NCBI GenBank assembly: GCA_049522195.1
Contig: JBEKOB010000022.1
Location: forward strand, 1 to 56,865
Source: UBA9647 sp049522195
Lineage (GTDB): Bacteria > Bacteroidota > Ignavibacteria > UBA10030
DNA length: 56,865 nucleotides
Direction of reading: 5' to 3'
Shown here: piece after piece, positions 1-9,620 of the stretch
Layout: every line of letters starts with the position of its first letter
Position numbering within the stretch: position 1 is the first letter of the stretch
Program-made: the position numbers and the translations under genes
The notes under the pieces: model-generated
What the model was told of the DNA's origin: nothing
Database searches by the model: none
Seen by the model: only the letters and a program-made list of their open reading frames with translations

Positions 1-571
1 CATCGACTTCTTCGCCTTGAACTTGTTCCGGCGACATGTATGCCGCCGTTCCCACTGTGCTGCCAGCTTTCGTCACGCCCACCTTCCCCTTCAGTTTTGC
101 CAAGCCAAAGTCCATGATCTTGATGAGCCCATCATTTGTCACCATGATATTGTCTGACTTGATATCGCGATGGACAATCCCTTTTTCATGTGCCTTGGAG
201 AGTCCTTGGGCTATCTGTTCTGAATAGCCAAGAATTTGAGGGATGGGAAGTTGTGTTCCTTTCTCTTTTGCTTCGGTCACTTTTGCTTTGAGCGACTCTC
301 CTTCGACGAGCTCCATGGCGATGAAGCTTTGTCCTTCTTCCTCATGGAAGTCATAGATCGTAAGGATGTTGGGGTGGTTGAGCGCAGAGGCTGCCTTTGC
401 TTCCACAACAAAGCGGGCTTTGTCTTGTTCTGAGGTAGACAGGTTGGAAGGAAGAAACTTGAGCGCGACATCGCGATCGAGCTTGGTGTCGTGGGCCTTG
501 TAGACGACGCCCATGCCACCTTCGCCTAGTTTTTCGATAATCTTGTAGTGTGATATGGTCGTGCCGATCAT
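1..571 (-). CDS. Ser/Thr protein kinase, eukaryote-like (3' end outside window)
   Basis: Reads leftward from an ATG at 571 and leaves the window after about 190 codons, so the C-terminal half is missing. The protein opens MIGTTISHYKIIEKLGEGGM, which contains the glycine-rich loop; VALK carries the ATP-anchoring lysine (K38), HRD is at about 134-136 and DFG at about 154-156, followed by an activation segment ending in APE-like SPEQ. These are the defining PknB/Hanks-type residues, so it should phosphorylate proteins on Ser/Thr. It is a close paralogue of the two kinases directly upstream (63 bp gap), and the start is fixed by the shared M/V-IGxTxSHYKI N-terminus. No strong Shine-Dalgarno is visible. 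The sensor or output domain cannot be seen. Confidence 0.93.
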   Translation of the reverse strand, partial: MIGTTISHYKIIEKLGEGGMGVVYKAHDTKLDRDVALKFLPSNLSTSEQDKARFVVEAKAASALNHPNILTIYDFHEEEGQSFIAMELVEGESLKAKVTEAKEKGTQLPIPQILGYSEQIAQGLSKAHEKGIVHRDIKSDNIMVTNDGLIKIMDFGLAKLKGKVGVTKAGSTVGTAAYMSPEQVQGEEVD

Positions 572-634
572 CTCAGACAATTCCACTGTTTCATCAATCG
601 CAAATCGTTAACATAGATCGAATGTGATCCACCC

Positions 635-3256
635 TCATTTGAACAAGTTGTCAATAATAAGGAACCTCGTCTTACGGTAGTACTCGGTGTACACCAACTC
701 TTTGCCATCACGCCGAACACTAAAATCAATCATTCGCTCAGGGAATACCCGACCAACCCGTTCATCCTTCCCATCCGGAAAAGACACACGATGAAGCTCG
801 CGTGCGCCTCCCGGCTCGATATAGTAGAATTCCCCTCCACCCCTTGCCCACGCTGGTAACAGTGCATTTCCCTTGACCAATAGTCTCGCTTCTTTGAAGC
901 CAGACGACTGGAATGACCGGGCCGTAGTGGTCCATATTCCCTGGCGGCCAATGTGGAGATCGTATGCAGCAATGTACTTGCCGTCGAGAATGGGCAATAC
1001 CTGCATCGAGTCTTCAGAAATCTCGACGAGATCGGAGCGATCGATTGACCCGCGGTATGATTTTGTTGACCTCCAGACCATGAATTCTTTCTCGTTGAAC
1101 CAATAGGCAGAGAGCCCCTTGCCGAGCAGTCTCGGTCGGCCGGGATTGATCACTTGGACAAGATACACACTCGACGAATCCGAAGGCTCGTTTGGAAGTT
1201 GAGCACTGTATGTAATCCATTTCTCATCAGTTGACCAAAATGGATGGCGCTTCATCTCCGGGCCATCGGTGAGCTTGCGTATATCTGCCCCCTGTCTGTC
1301 CATGACATAGATGTCTGTTCTAAAGCTATACTCATTTTCTTCTCTCGCTCCAAAAGCTATATATGCTCCGCTTGGCGAAAGGGACGGGTCGGCTCGAAGG
1401 CGCTCGTCAACTGTCAGTTGACGAACAGATCCGGTGACGAGATCACTGAGTTTGATCTGCCCGAGATTTTGACCCTCTGAATAGATCATTCTTCTGCAAT
1501 CTACAGATACCCACACCGGAGAATCAGGCCCGCTTCCTGGTGTCAATAGAACAGGCTCTCCCCCTGAAGAAGGAACAATCCAAAGATTGACATTTCCGGC
1601 TCTGTTGGAGGAGAAAATGATATAATCATTCTGGGTCCACAGAGCGTCGTCGGCAATTTTCTTGTCGAATGTGAGCTGACGTTCTTTTCCCGTTTCAAGA
1701 TTGCGGATAATGATCTCAGTATATCCTCCGAGGTAGTTTCTCGTCCACACAATCGATTTCATATCAGGCGACCAATTCCAGGAAAAGGGGAGATAGAAGA
1801 GACGCTGCAGCGTGTCGGCAAACTCAAAGTGTCGATCGGAGCCGTCAGGTTTTGCAGTCCAGAACTCATGGGTCAGCCGTCCTGATCCGACCTGCGAGAC
1901 CAAAAGGTAAGCAATGCGTTCTCCGTCCGGTCGCCAGCTCCCTGCTTCAGCCCTCTCGATGATGACTCTACCCCTGCCTCCAAGAGAAGGGACGGTGACA
2001 ATTTCCCGCGGTTGTCCTGGCGAGCGTTGGCGCACATACAAAATCGTGCTTACGTCTGGCGAAATGAGGGCGCTGAAGATGTAATTGGACGAATCAAAGG
2101 TAACCCTCCGCGGCTGACCTTGAGATACATTCATCATATATACATCATATTTTCCATGATCGTCCGCAGCGGGGAACACCAGCCAGTTACCATCTTTTGA
2201 CACGTTCGCATACCAAACGGTGCGATAAGGTATTTGCAGTGTGCTGGATTTCAGGTTCTGAGTATTGAGTTGCGGCCCGTGGGAAAACAATATGATCACA
2301 ACTGCCAGACACACAACAAGAATTGCACCTGCCAGAATGATCAGCATTCGCTTCTTTGATCGAGGTGGCAACCTTTCCGCAGATTTCTCGGCTAGATCAG
2401 TTGACCCTTCAGAAGGTTTCATGCTTGGGGCCAAGCGCAAAACTCGGCTCGTTTCCTTCCTCAGCCTGCGCAAATCGATCACCATATCATGCACAGACTG
2501 GTATCTATCCTCCGGATCCTTCTCCAGGGCACGATTCAGAATGTGCACCAACTCAGACGAGATCTCAGGTAGATACTTCTGAATCGGTGTCGGTTCTTCG
2601 TTGACGATCGAGTACACCATCGCCGCTTCGTGCTCTCCCCTAAACGGCATATGCCCGGTCAGCATTTCATACAGTACCACTCCAAACGAGAAAATGTCGC
2701 TTCGTGCATCAACTTCACCTCCCTGAATCTGCTCAGGAGCCATATATGCCAGCGTTCCGACCGTGCTCGACGTCTTCGTCAGCTTCAACGATCCTTTCAA
2801 CTTCGCCAGTCCAAAGTCCATCACCTTGATCTGGTTTTTCGAGTTGACCATAATGTTATCGGTCTTCACATCCCGGTGCACGATTCCTTTGCTGTGTGCT
2901 TCCTGGAGGGCATCACTAATCTGGATGGCGTAATCGATAGCTGTCTGCGTTTTCTGCACGGGGACCATCTGTCTCAATGTCTTGCCGTCAATGCACTCCA
3001 TCACAATGAACTGCTGACCATCGTGTTCGGCAATATCATAAATCGTGCAGACGTTGGGATGATTCAAAGCGGAAGCAGCACGCGCTTCCTGGAGAAATCG
3101 GGCTTGTTCATCCGTTGTGGCAGTGAGGTGATGAGGGAGAAACTTCAATGCAACATCGCGATCGAGCTTGGTGTCGTGGGCTTTGTAGACTACACCCATG
3201 CCACCTTCGCCAAGCTTTTCAAGGATCTTATAGTGAGAAACGGTTTGCCCTATCAT
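635..3256 (-). CDS. Membrane Ser/Thr kinase with C-terminal beta-propeller
   Basis: An 873-residue kinase. Residues 1-265 are a Hanks-type catalytic domain: GEGGMG loop, VALK lysine 38, HRD at 127-129, DFG at 147-149, APEQ at about 173-176. A basic stretch and one transmembrane segment follow (about 303-325, IILAGAILVVCLAVVIILF). The rest, presumably periplasmic, is a chain of PD40/TolB-like propeller blades with repeated 'SPD/S.DG..I.Y' patterns (for example SPSGAYIAFG). The architecture is typical of sensor kinases in FCB bacteria and Acidobacteria, the propeller being the probable sensor. It starts 15 bp after the upstream kinase stops and 63 bp before the next kinase begins, so the three are probably one transcript. 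The ligand is unknown. Confidence 0.93.
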   Translation of the reverse strand: MIGQTVSHYKILEKLGEGGMGVVYKAHDTKLDRDVALKFLPHHLTATTDEQARFLQEARAASALNHPNVCTIYDIAEHDGQQFIVMECIDGKTLRQMVPVQKTQTAIDYAIQISDALQEAHSKGIVHRDVKTDNIMVNSKNQIKVMDFGLAKLKGSLKLTKTSSTVGTLAYMAPEQIQGGEVDARSDIFSFGVVLYEMLTGHMPFRGEHEAAMVYSIVNEEPTPIQKYLPEISSELVHILNRALEKDPEDRYQSVHDMVIDLRRLRKETSRVLRLAPSMKPSEGSTDLAEKSAERLPPRSKKRMLIILAGAILVVCLAVVIILFSHGPQLNTQNLKSSTLQIPYRTVWYANVSKDGNWLVFPAADDHGKYDVYMMNVSQGQPRRVTFDSSNYIFSALISPDVSTILYVRQRSPGQPREIVTVPSLGGRGRVIIERAEAGSWRPDGERIAYLLVSQVGSGRLTHEFWTAKPDGSDRHFEFADTLQRLFYLPFSWNWSPDMKSIVWTRNYLGGYTEIIIRNLETGKERQLTFDKKIADDALWTQNDYIIFSSNRAGNVNLWIVPSSGGEPVLLTPGSGPDSPVWVSVDCRRMIYSEGQNLGQIKLSDLVTGSVRQLTVDERLRADPSLSPSGAYIAFGAREENEYSFRTDIYVMDRQGADIRKLTDGPEMKRHPFWSTDEKWITYSAQLPNEPSDSSSVYLVQVINPGRPRLLGKGLSAYWFNEKEFMVWRSTKSYRGSIDRSDLVEISEDSMQVLPILDGKYIAAYDLHIGRQGIWTTTARSFQSSGFKEARLLVKGNALLPAWARGGGEFYYIEPGGARELHRVSFPDGKDERVGRVFPERMIDFSVRRDGKELVYTEYYRKTRFLIIDNLFK

Positions 3257-3271
3257 GGCTTCTATCGAGTC

Positions 3272-5512
3272 TCATTTTTGAGGGAAGTTCATCCGCCGAA
3301 GCAGGGGCTTTATGCGCTCGTCAGAGCGCAACTCAGCCCACTCTGCAAACACTTGAAGATAGGACATTAAACCATCTCGCTCTTCGAAGGCCATTTCAAG
3401 AAAGGCGAACGCTTTCTCATGTTGGCCCAAATGGTAAGCAAAGGCGGCCAGGGTAGAAGAGGAGACATTCATTCTTTTCTTCCGTTCGATGAGGTCCTCA
3501 AGGACCTTCTCTGCCTTCTTCCGTTCTCCTTGTAAATCATGAATCCATGCGAGACAAATTTCCACCACATCCCAGTAAGGAACCAGTCTCAGGGCTTTTT
3601 CAAAAGCAGATCGGGCTTCGTCTAGCATTCCTTTTGCAAAATAAATTCTGCCCGCGTGCATATAGGCCAGAGCGAAGTTTGGTTCTAACTCGATTGCTTT
3701 GTGAAATTGTTCGATCCCTTCGTCGAGTTTCCCCGCCGTGAGGTGAATTCCAACACCCATTGCATAATAAAGAGGCGTGAGTGGATCGATCTCCTGAGCT
3801 TTCTTGACTTGCTTGATAGCCTCATCGAATCTTCCCATGGCAGTCAAAAACCATGCGTAATAAGTCCTGCATATGGCCATTCGAGGGTTCAGGGCCAGCG
3901 CCTTCTCGAAATGGTTCTCTGCTGCTTTCCAATCCCATTCAAGCGTATGCGCAATACCAGCTGCAACGAAATGAGCCTCGGCCAGACTATCATCCAATGC
4001 CAGAGCTTTGCTTGATGCGGCCTTGGACTTGGCGAGAATCTCTGTGGGGGGAAGAATACTGAGCATCCCATACGTGAGAAATACCAGAGCCACCCCTGTG
4101 TACGGAAGGGCGAAGCTCGGGTCTCTGTCGATCGCCTCTCGAAAATATTGAAGTCCCTTTTCAAAGCCTTCGGGTGTCGCTTTGTTAAAGAAATAAAGAC
4201 CTCTCAAATACAGGTTATAGGCCTCCGGGTCGCGGCCGTAGCGTTTTTCGATGGCCGCTTTCTCAGCAGGAAGTAATTTGAGTTTGAGATTCTCCACAAT
4301 GCCCATGGATATCTCATCCTGGATGGCAAAAATATCCCCCATTTCTCTATCGAATTTCTCCGACCAGAGATGATAGCCATTCACCACATCGATCAATTGG
4401 GCAGTAATCCTCAGCCTGTTCCCTGCCTTTCGTATGCTTCCTTCCAATACGGTGTTGACATTCAGTTTCCTTCCGACCTCCCGGAGATCCTGTTTCGCCC
4501 CTTTGAATGAAAAAGCAGTGGTCCGCGCAACGACATGGAGATCTTTGATGTGGCTTAGCGCATTGATCAGTTCTTCAGCAATTCCATCGCAGAAATATTC
4601 CTGGTCTTTTTGTGGGCTCATATCCTCGAACGGGAGCACTGCAATGGAAGCGGTAGACTTCAGAGCGAAGAGTCGTTCTCCTGAGACTCCTGATTCGAGT
4701 CCCTTGCGGAGGCTTTTCAAATCAACCAGAATATCTCCGGTGTTCTGGAAACGTTCCTCCGGGTCCTTGGCAACAGCCTTCTTCACGATCCGTTCCAACT
4801 CCATTGGTACATTCGACCGTAGACTTGTGATCGCCTCAGGCTCTTCGTTGGTGATCGAGTACATCAACGCTGCCTCGTGTTCACCTCGGAATGGCAGCTT
4901 TCCTGTCAACATTTCGAAGAGCACAACTCCCAGCGACCATATATCTGTCCGATGATTAACATCCAGTCCTTGCGCTTGTTCCGGTGACATATATGCTGCC
5001 GTGCCGACCGTCGAGCCCGTCCTTGTCACTCTTGATTGTCCCGCGAGCTTTGCCAATCCGAAGTCCACGATCTTCACTACCCCGCTGGCGGTAATCAAAA
5101 CATTGGCCGGCTTAATGTCTCGGTGAACGATTTGATGTTTGTGCGCTTCCTCCAGTCCCTGGGTAATCTGGATTGCGATGTCGATTGCCTCGTCGATCTT
5201 CAGCGGCCCACGTTCGATCTTCTTCTTCAGCGTTTCGCCCTCGTAGTACCCCATCACAATGAACAGCTGACCGTCTGGCGTCTCATCAATCTCGTGGATG
5301 TTGCAGATGTTGTTGTGGTCAAGGGCAGAGGCAGCTTTAGCTTCGTGAACGAAGCGTTCTTTGGCTTCCGGATCTCGAGTGAGATCAGGAGGAAGAAACT
5401 TGAGGGCAACCTGGCGGTCGAGTTTGAGATCTTGGGCTTTGTAGACAACACCCATACCTCCGCCGCCAAGCTTTTCGAGGATCTTGTAGTGAGAGATAGT
5501 TGTCCCAATCAC
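3272..5512 (-). CDS. Ser/Thr kinase with TolB-like and TPR domains
   Basis: About 746 residues from a GTG at 5512. That start is chosen because V/M-IGTTISHYKILEKL matches the two paralogues and a GGAGG lies 4 nt upstream; a longer in-frame extension to 5614 has an untypical N-terminus. Kinase domain 1-270: GGGGMG loop, K38, HRD at about 130-132, DFG at about 150-152. Next comes a domain beginning IAVLPFEDMS and including the DGIAEELI stretch, the TolB/COG5616-like module often fused to kinases and cyclases (about 300-425). The C-terminal 300 residues are tetratricopeptide repeats with recurrent A..Y...G and AL.L.P signatures. No transmembrane helix is obvious, so unlike its neighbour it may be cytoplasmic, with the TPRs as a protein-interaction platform. 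It is first in the apparent three-kinase operon. Confidence 0.92.
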   Translation of the reverse strand: MIGTTISHYKILEKLGGGGMGVVYKAQDLKLDRQVALKFLPPDLTRDPEAKERFVHEAKAASALDHNNICNIHEIDETPDGQLFIVMGYYEGETLKKKIERGPLKIDEAIDIAIQITQGLEEAHKHQIVHRDIKPANVLITASGVVKIVDFGLAKLAGQSRVTRTGSTVGTAAYMSPEQAQGLDVNHRTDIWSLGVVLFEMLTGKLPFRGEHEAALMYSITNEEPEAITSLRSNVPMELERIVKKAVAKDPEERFQNTGDILVDLKSLRKGLESGVSGERLFALKSTASIAVLPFEDMSPQKDQEYFCDGIAEELINALSHIKDLHVVARTTAFSFKGAKQDLREVGRKLNVNTVLEGSIRKAGNRLRITAQLIDVVNGYHLWSEKFDREMGDIFAIQDEISMGIVENLKLKLLPAEKAAIEKRYGRDPEAYNLYLRGLYFFNKATPEGFEKGLQYFREAIDRDPSFALPYTGVALVFLTYGMLSILPPTEILAKSKAASSKALALDDSLAEAHFVAAGIAHTLEWDWKAAENHFEKALALNPRMAICRTYYAWFLTAMGRFDEAIKQVKKAQEIDPLTPLYYAMGVGIHLTAGKLDEGIEQFHKAIELEPNFALAYMHAGRIYFAKGMLDEARSAFEKALRLVPYWDVVEICLAWIHDLQGERKKAEKVLEDLIERKKRMNVSSSTLAAFAYHLGQHEKAFAFLEMAFEERDGLMSYLQVFAEWAELRSDERIKPLLRRMNFPQK

Positions 5513-5730
5513 GTGGCCTCCGATATTAGGAGTCGGGACTAAAGGAAATGACGGATACGGTGTTGGAGGGGAAAAGCTTCCTACAAAGCTACAACGGTCT
5601 TCGATGGAAAGCAAATCGCTTGTGGCAGAATGTGCCCGGAAGTAAAGGCGGCAAGAATTGGCCAGAAGAGACGGCCATGCCTGCTCTTAAACGTAGAATA
5701 GTGTCATTGGGACTTGGGATCGTCGAGCGG

Positions 5731-5776
5731 CTGATAGCTGACCCCTCGACTTCGCTCGGGGCAGGCCGCTGACTGC
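5731..5776. repeat. Hairpin-core repeat flanked by iterated CTGA words
   Basis: Between the convergent-side gene and the kinase operon. On the minus strand, 5742-5761 reads CCCCGAGCGAAGTCGAGGGG: a GAGCGAAGTCGA core between complementary CCCC/GGGG arms. It is bracketed by short iterated words (CTGATAGCTGA on the left, CTGACTGCTGA on the right). The same core occurs near 13.3 and 50.3 kb with different but still complementary arms. Non-coding; function unknown. Confidence 0.7.
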
Positions 5777-5789
5777 TGAATGCTATTCT

Positions 5790-6650
5790 TCACCGTTTTG
5801 GCGTGCTGACAACATCCCCCGGCAAATCCCGATTCACAGTCTGCCGAACGTCGAATGTGAATACTTTTTCCGGATGCGTCAGGCGCACAATCTTGACGCT
5901 CTTCACTTTGGAAAGGGGACACATTACCACATCGCTGAATCCGTTGGTGCTTTTCTGACTCGACCAAAACACCATGCCGAGCTCATCGTTTTTCTTGAAC
6001 CAGCCAAGAAACACGACCGAGTGCCCCAGGCCGGCGGTCCATGCTATGTTCGCAAAATCGCCGGGGCGGGCCCGCTCGGGCGTGACCTCCTCGCCCATCC
6101 CTGAATACTGCACCAAAGCATACTGCGTTCCCCAACCGTCATCGTTCCACTTTCCCCAGAATTTGATCTGGTCTTCCCTTCGTGAGCCATCCGGCTCCTG
6201 CATGCGAAACGATTCGTATCTGTCGTCCGAAATTTTCGATCCGCCATCGGGGAAAATGAAATTCAGTGCTTCAATGAGAACACCATAACTCGAGCCGCTG
6301 CAGTAGCTCGTCGTGCGTGGAGGGTTGAGGAGCGATTTCCCGAAAAGCTTCACCTCGTAGCCGATCGGAGACTCTGTCGGCTTTGCCTTGATACCGGTGA
6401 AGTATCCGCCCCCGTCCATCGCGTGGGACTGAACGACGTCGACGGCTTTCAGAACCAGGAGGTTGTATCCGTCCACATATTTCTTGAAGACCGATTCGTG
6501 ATTGAGATGCTGTTTCACGTTAGGGATGTCAGTGGTATCGATGAACAACCACTTGCCGTTGTCGGTTGTCGCGTGGCGGCTCTCCTGCGCGATGGAGAAG
6601 GAGAGAAACAGGCAGAGAGTTGCAGAGCTGAAAAGAACCCGGTTCATCAT
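5790..6650 (-). CDS. Secreted protein, possible NlpC/P60 or CHAP-like fold
   Basis: 286 residues from ATG 6650, which is preceded by AAAGGA at good spacing; an extension to 6794 reads through non-coding-looking sequence and is rejected. Residues 1-22 form a signal peptide (hydrophobic ATLCLFLSFSIAQ). The mature part has an isolated Cys in TTSYCSGSSYG (C117), then ARPGDFANIAW and a His in GLGHSVVFLGW (H210). This Cys...PGD...GH-VV order resembles papain-like NlpC/P60 or CHAP peptidases acting on cell walls. The resemblance is weak and no full motif is present, so the enzyme function is inference; a hypothetical exported protein is the safe call. It is transcribed alone, divergent from the phosphotransferase gene. 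Confidence 0.75.
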   Translation of the reverse strand: MMNRVLFSSATLCLFLSFSIAQESRHATTDNGKWLFIDTTDIPNVKQHLNHESVFKKYVDGYNLLVLKAVDVVQSHAMDGGGYFTGIKAKPTESPIGYEVKLFGKSLLNPPRTTSYCSGSSYGVLIEALNFIFPDGGSKISDDRYESFRMQEPDGSRREDQIKFWGKWNDDGWGTQYALVQYSGMGEEVTPERARPGDFANIAWTAGLGHSVVFLGWFKKNDELGMVFWSSQKSTNGFSDVVMCPLSKVKSVKIVRLTHPEKVFTFDVRQTVNRDLPGDVVSTPKR

Positions 6651-7213
6651 ACTATTTCCTTTAATTGTCGAGCCTGACCTAGTGTTGTGTTTCGGAAGAG
6701 CTTTGCATAAGGCCACAGCAGCTTGCAGAGATCTCAGCAGACATCGACTCAAGAGTTCACGAAGAAGGCACACACCCCTCTGCTCCCCTCTCACGACCCG
6801 CTACCCGTCGCTCGAGAGGGGACGTGTTGTTCTGGATATCGGTTTCAAAAGTCCCCTCTGTGTGTTGGCCGTGGAGTTGGGGAGAGGGGATGTAAGGGGT
6901 GTGTGCTCTGCTCTTTTTGAGATTCCCCGCAAATCGAGATTTTGACCTCTGGGTCGCATTCTCCGCCGCAAGAGTTTGATCGCACGACTTATTCAGAAGA
7001 CATGCGAGACGCGACACTCGTGGACTAGAAGAGGGGCGTGCACGTGAACACTGGTGGACACCCATACGTCAAATATGTCATTGATTGCGTGAAATGTCAA
7101 CTTGTGTACGGGCAGCGGGATGGCGAAGAATGTGTTGTATCGTGATCTCTTTGAGAGTATCTTGGTGACAAGCGTTGAAGCGGAAAACACTTCCACTTCA
7201 CCCGGGGATTTCC
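6651..7213. other. Divergent intergenic region with nested inverted repeats
   Basis: 563 bp between divergently transcribed genes. It contains the inverted-repeat element at 6768-6906 (separate entry). The remaining sequence has no credible coding frame; promoters for both flanking genes should lie here but no convincing -35/-10 pair was assigned. Confidence 0.6.
6768..6906. repeat. 139-bp nested inverted-repeat element
   Basis: Outer arms of 25 nt (6768-6792 and 6882-6906) are complementary except for the central few bases: both share GCACACACCCCT and CCCCTCTC when one is reverse-complemented. Inside, AGAGGGGAC (6815-6823) is perfectly complementary to GTCCCCTCT (6851-6859), and GAGAGGGG can also pair with the left outer arm, so alternative foldings are possible. 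No ORF of interest inside. It could be a MITE-like element or a structured RNA. Confidence 0.65.
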
Positions 7214-8068
7214 ATGGGAGAGCCGATTCCGGCTTGGATCGATGGAGCACAATCGATACATCTGACACAAGAGCAACTGCTTGGTCAGGGACGAACAGCT
7301 GAAGTTTACTTGTATCAGAAAAAATACGTCATCAAGCTGTTCCGATCCTCATTCCCAAAGCCGGCAATTGACAACGAGTATCTCGTCTGCCGCGCGATCG
7401 GTTCGCTGATCGACATTCCAAAAGCGCACGCTCAAATGGTGATCGATGGCCGTGATGCGATCGTCTTTGATTTTGTCAGGGGAGAAAGCGGTATGAAGTA
7501 CCTCCTCCGGAATCCATGGGGCCTCAAGCATCTTGCCGAACAATTCGCGAGCCTTCACGCCAGAATTCATGCGACATCGATGCCGGACGAAGTTCCGGGC
7601 CTCAAGGCAATTTTGATCAGAAACATGAATATGCACGATCTGCTTCCAGCGGAGTCGAAGAAGAAGATCATCGACTATCTCGAGGGTTTACCGGAAGGTG
7701 CCACACTTTGTCATGGTGACTACCATCCTGATAATATCATCCTTCAGGATGGGAAGGCGTTTGTGCTGGACTGGATGACGGCTTCACGTGGAAATCCGCT
7801 GGCCGACGTTGCCCGGACTGCCGTGTTGCTGCAGTGGGCCCAGCCGGGACCCGGAACGCCTGGAGTGATCAGAGCCCTCCTGGGAGCAGTCAGGAACAAG
7901 TTCTACAACCGCTACATCAACCACTATCTGAAACTGACCGGCGTCGGGCTCGAAGACGTCACGCGATGGGAGCTTCCTGTGATGGCTGCGCGACTGATGG
8001 AATGGATACCGAAAACCGAGAAGGAGCTCCTTATCTCAAAAATCAACGACAAGCTAAAGAGCGTCTGA
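7214..8068 (+). CDS. APH/choline-kinase-like phosphotransferase
   Basis: 284 residues from ATG 7214 (GGGG about 6 nt upstream); an in-frame TTG at 7175 is a weaker alternative. The protein kinase-like fold of the aminoglycoside phosphotransferase family is shown by LGQGRTAEVYLY (nucleotide loop), VIKLF (Lys), the Brenner motif LCHGDYHPDNII and the metal-binding Asp in VLDWMTASRGNP. The family phosphorylates small hydroxylated substrates (aminoglycosides, macrolides, choline, homoserine, sugars); nothing here identifies the substrate. It is followed 43 bp later by a MATE exporter, so a resistance or detoxification pairing is possible but unproven. Confidence 0.88.
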   Translation: MGEPIPAWIDGAQSIHLTQEQLLGQGRTAEVYLYQKKYVIKLFRSSFPKPAIDNEYLVCRAIGSLIDIPKAHAQMVIDGRDAIVFDFVRGESGMKYLLRNPWGLKHLAEQFASLHARIHATSMPDEVPGLKAILIRNMNMHDLLPAESKKKIIDYLEGLPEGATLCHGDYHPDNIILQDGKAFVLDWMTASRGNPLADVARTAVLLQWAQPGPGTPGVIRALLGAVRNKFYNRYINHYLKLTGVGLEDVTRWELPVMAARLMEWIPKTEKELLISKINDKLKSV

Positions 8069-8111
8069 ATCTTCGAAACCATCCCGAAGCTCTCAGCCAA
8101 CGCCGCCACAC

Positions 8112-9494
8112 TTGCATGCAAAGTCAGTGATAGACTCAAAAGTCGAAGCACTCGAAAAGAACAAGATCGGCAGTCTCATCGCCAGTTACTCCATTCCCGC
8201 TATTATTGGCATGGTGGTAATGGCTTCCTACAATATCGTTGACCGCATTTTCGTTGGCAGGGGAGTCGGGACCGACGCGATCTCCGCGATCGCGATTACG
8301 TTTCCTATCACCATCGTGATCATGGGGTTCGGTCAACTCGTGGGCATGGGATCGATGGCGCTCATCTCGATCACTCTGGGGGAGAAAAAGACGGGGGAAG
8401 CCGAGAAAATTCTGGAGAACGCCTTCCTCCTGGTTATTCTCATCAGCCTGAGTCTTTCAACCATTATTTATCTGACGATGAGCCCTCTGCTTTCACTGCT
8501 GGGCGCGGTCGGCGACGTGCACACACTGGCAATGCTGTATCTGAGCGTCCTGGTCTTCGGCATTCCCTTCCAATTTGCGTGCTTTTCTATGAACGGCGTC
8601 ATCAGGGCCGAAGGCAGTCCCACGATGGCGCTGGTCACGATTCTCATCAGCGGAGTCCTCAACATCATTCTCAATCCTATTTTTATCTTCGTGCTCCATA
8701 TGGGGATTCGCGGATCTGCGTTTGCCACAGTAGTGTCTCAGATCATCGGAGCAACTTGGGTGCTGGCGTACTTCACAGGCAAGAGAAGCTATTTGAAGCT
8801 CAGAAGACTTTCGTATGACCGGAAGGTGGTCGTGAGAATTCTGGCGATTGGCGTCTCGCCTCTCATTATGCAGGTTGCAGGAAGCTTCATCGCGTTCATC
8901 TTCAACAAAACCGTTCTATCCTACGGAGGAAACCTGGCGATAGCGGTCATGGGTATTGGGACCAGCATCATGATGTTGATTATGATGCCTCTCTATGGCC
9001 TCAACCAGGGGCTTCAACCCATCATAGGGTACAACTATGGGGCCAGGCACTTCGGGCGGGTTCTTGAGGCTCTGAGGAAAGGGATCTTCATTGCGACTTC
9101 GGTCTGTTTGTTAGGATTCTTCATGACGATGCTCTTCAGCAGAGAGATCATGAGCGTTTTCAATTCAGAGGATGAACATTTGATCCGACTGGGAGCGCGG
9201 GCGCTTAAGATTTTTCTCCTGATGCTTCCTCTCGTTGGATTTCAGATCGTCAGTTGGGCATATTTCCAGGCGGTGGGGAAGCCTAAGCAATCGTTGATCC
9301 TGACGACGACGAAGCAAATCTTGTTTGTCATTCCTCTTGTTCTCATCCTCCCGCACTTCTTTGGTCTCGACGGCGTATTTGTGGCCGCGCCAATCGCGGA
9401 TTTTCTCGCCGCATGCTTTGCCGGTATCCTGCTCTACCTCGAAGTGCGGCGATTGAAAGAACTTGAGAAGGACCTGATTGTTGTGAGCGTCTGA
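8112..9494 (+). CDS. MATE family multidrug/sodium antiporter
   Basis: About 460 residues and 12 hydrophobic segments. The N-terminal half has the MATE pattern SYSIPAIIGMVVMASYNIVD followed by G.DAISAIAITFPI, and the pseudo-repeat recurs after about residue 235 (GVSPLIMQVAGSFIAFIFN). YGLNQGLQPIIGYNYGA is the characteristic motif of the second half. Proteins of this family export cationic drugs or metabolites in exchange for Na+ or H+. The start is uncertain: TTG 8112 is the longest frame, GTG 8127 is an alternative, and neither has a convincing Shine-Dalgarno. It probably shares a transcript with the phosphotransferase 43 bp upstream. Confidence 0.93.
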   Translation: MHAKSVIDSKVEALEKNKIGSLIASYSIPAIIGMVVMASYNIVDRIFVGRGVGTDAISAIAITFPITIVIMGFGQLVGMGSMALISITLGEKKTGEAEKILENAFLLVILISLSLSTIIYLTMSPLLSLLGAVGDVHTLAMLYLSVLVFGIPFQFACFSMNGVIRAEGSPTMALVTILISGVLNIILNPIFIFVLHMGIRGSAFATVVSQIIGATWVLAYFTGKRSYLKLRRLSYDRKVVVRILAIGVSPLIMQVAGSFIAFIFNKTVLSYGGNLAIAVMGIGTSIMMLIMMPLYGLNQGLQPIIGYNYGARHFGRVLEALRKGIFIATSVCLLGFFMTMLFSREIMSVFNSEDEHLIRLGARALKIFLLMLPLVGFQIVSWAYFQAVGKPKQSLILTTTKQILFVIPLVLILPHFFGLDGVFVAAPIADFLAACFAGILLYLEVRRLKELEKDLIVVSV

Positions 9495-9620
9495 GGCAAC
9501 GGTGCATCAGCGTGAGGCTGTTTTTTCAGTTGAAAATCTACGTGCTCATCAGTAACTTGATGGAAGCCACGAGAAGAAGTGAAAATGGAATTATGGGAAA
9601 GAAGAAAGACAAGGAGTATT

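Noticed and set aside
2630..3370. 246-codon plus-strand frame
   Set aside because: Antisense of the conserved kinase domain; the frame arises from codon bias on the other strand.
9495..9540. CAGC/GCTG hairpin followed by six T after the MATE gene
   Set aside because: Only a 4-bp stem; too weak to call a terminator.
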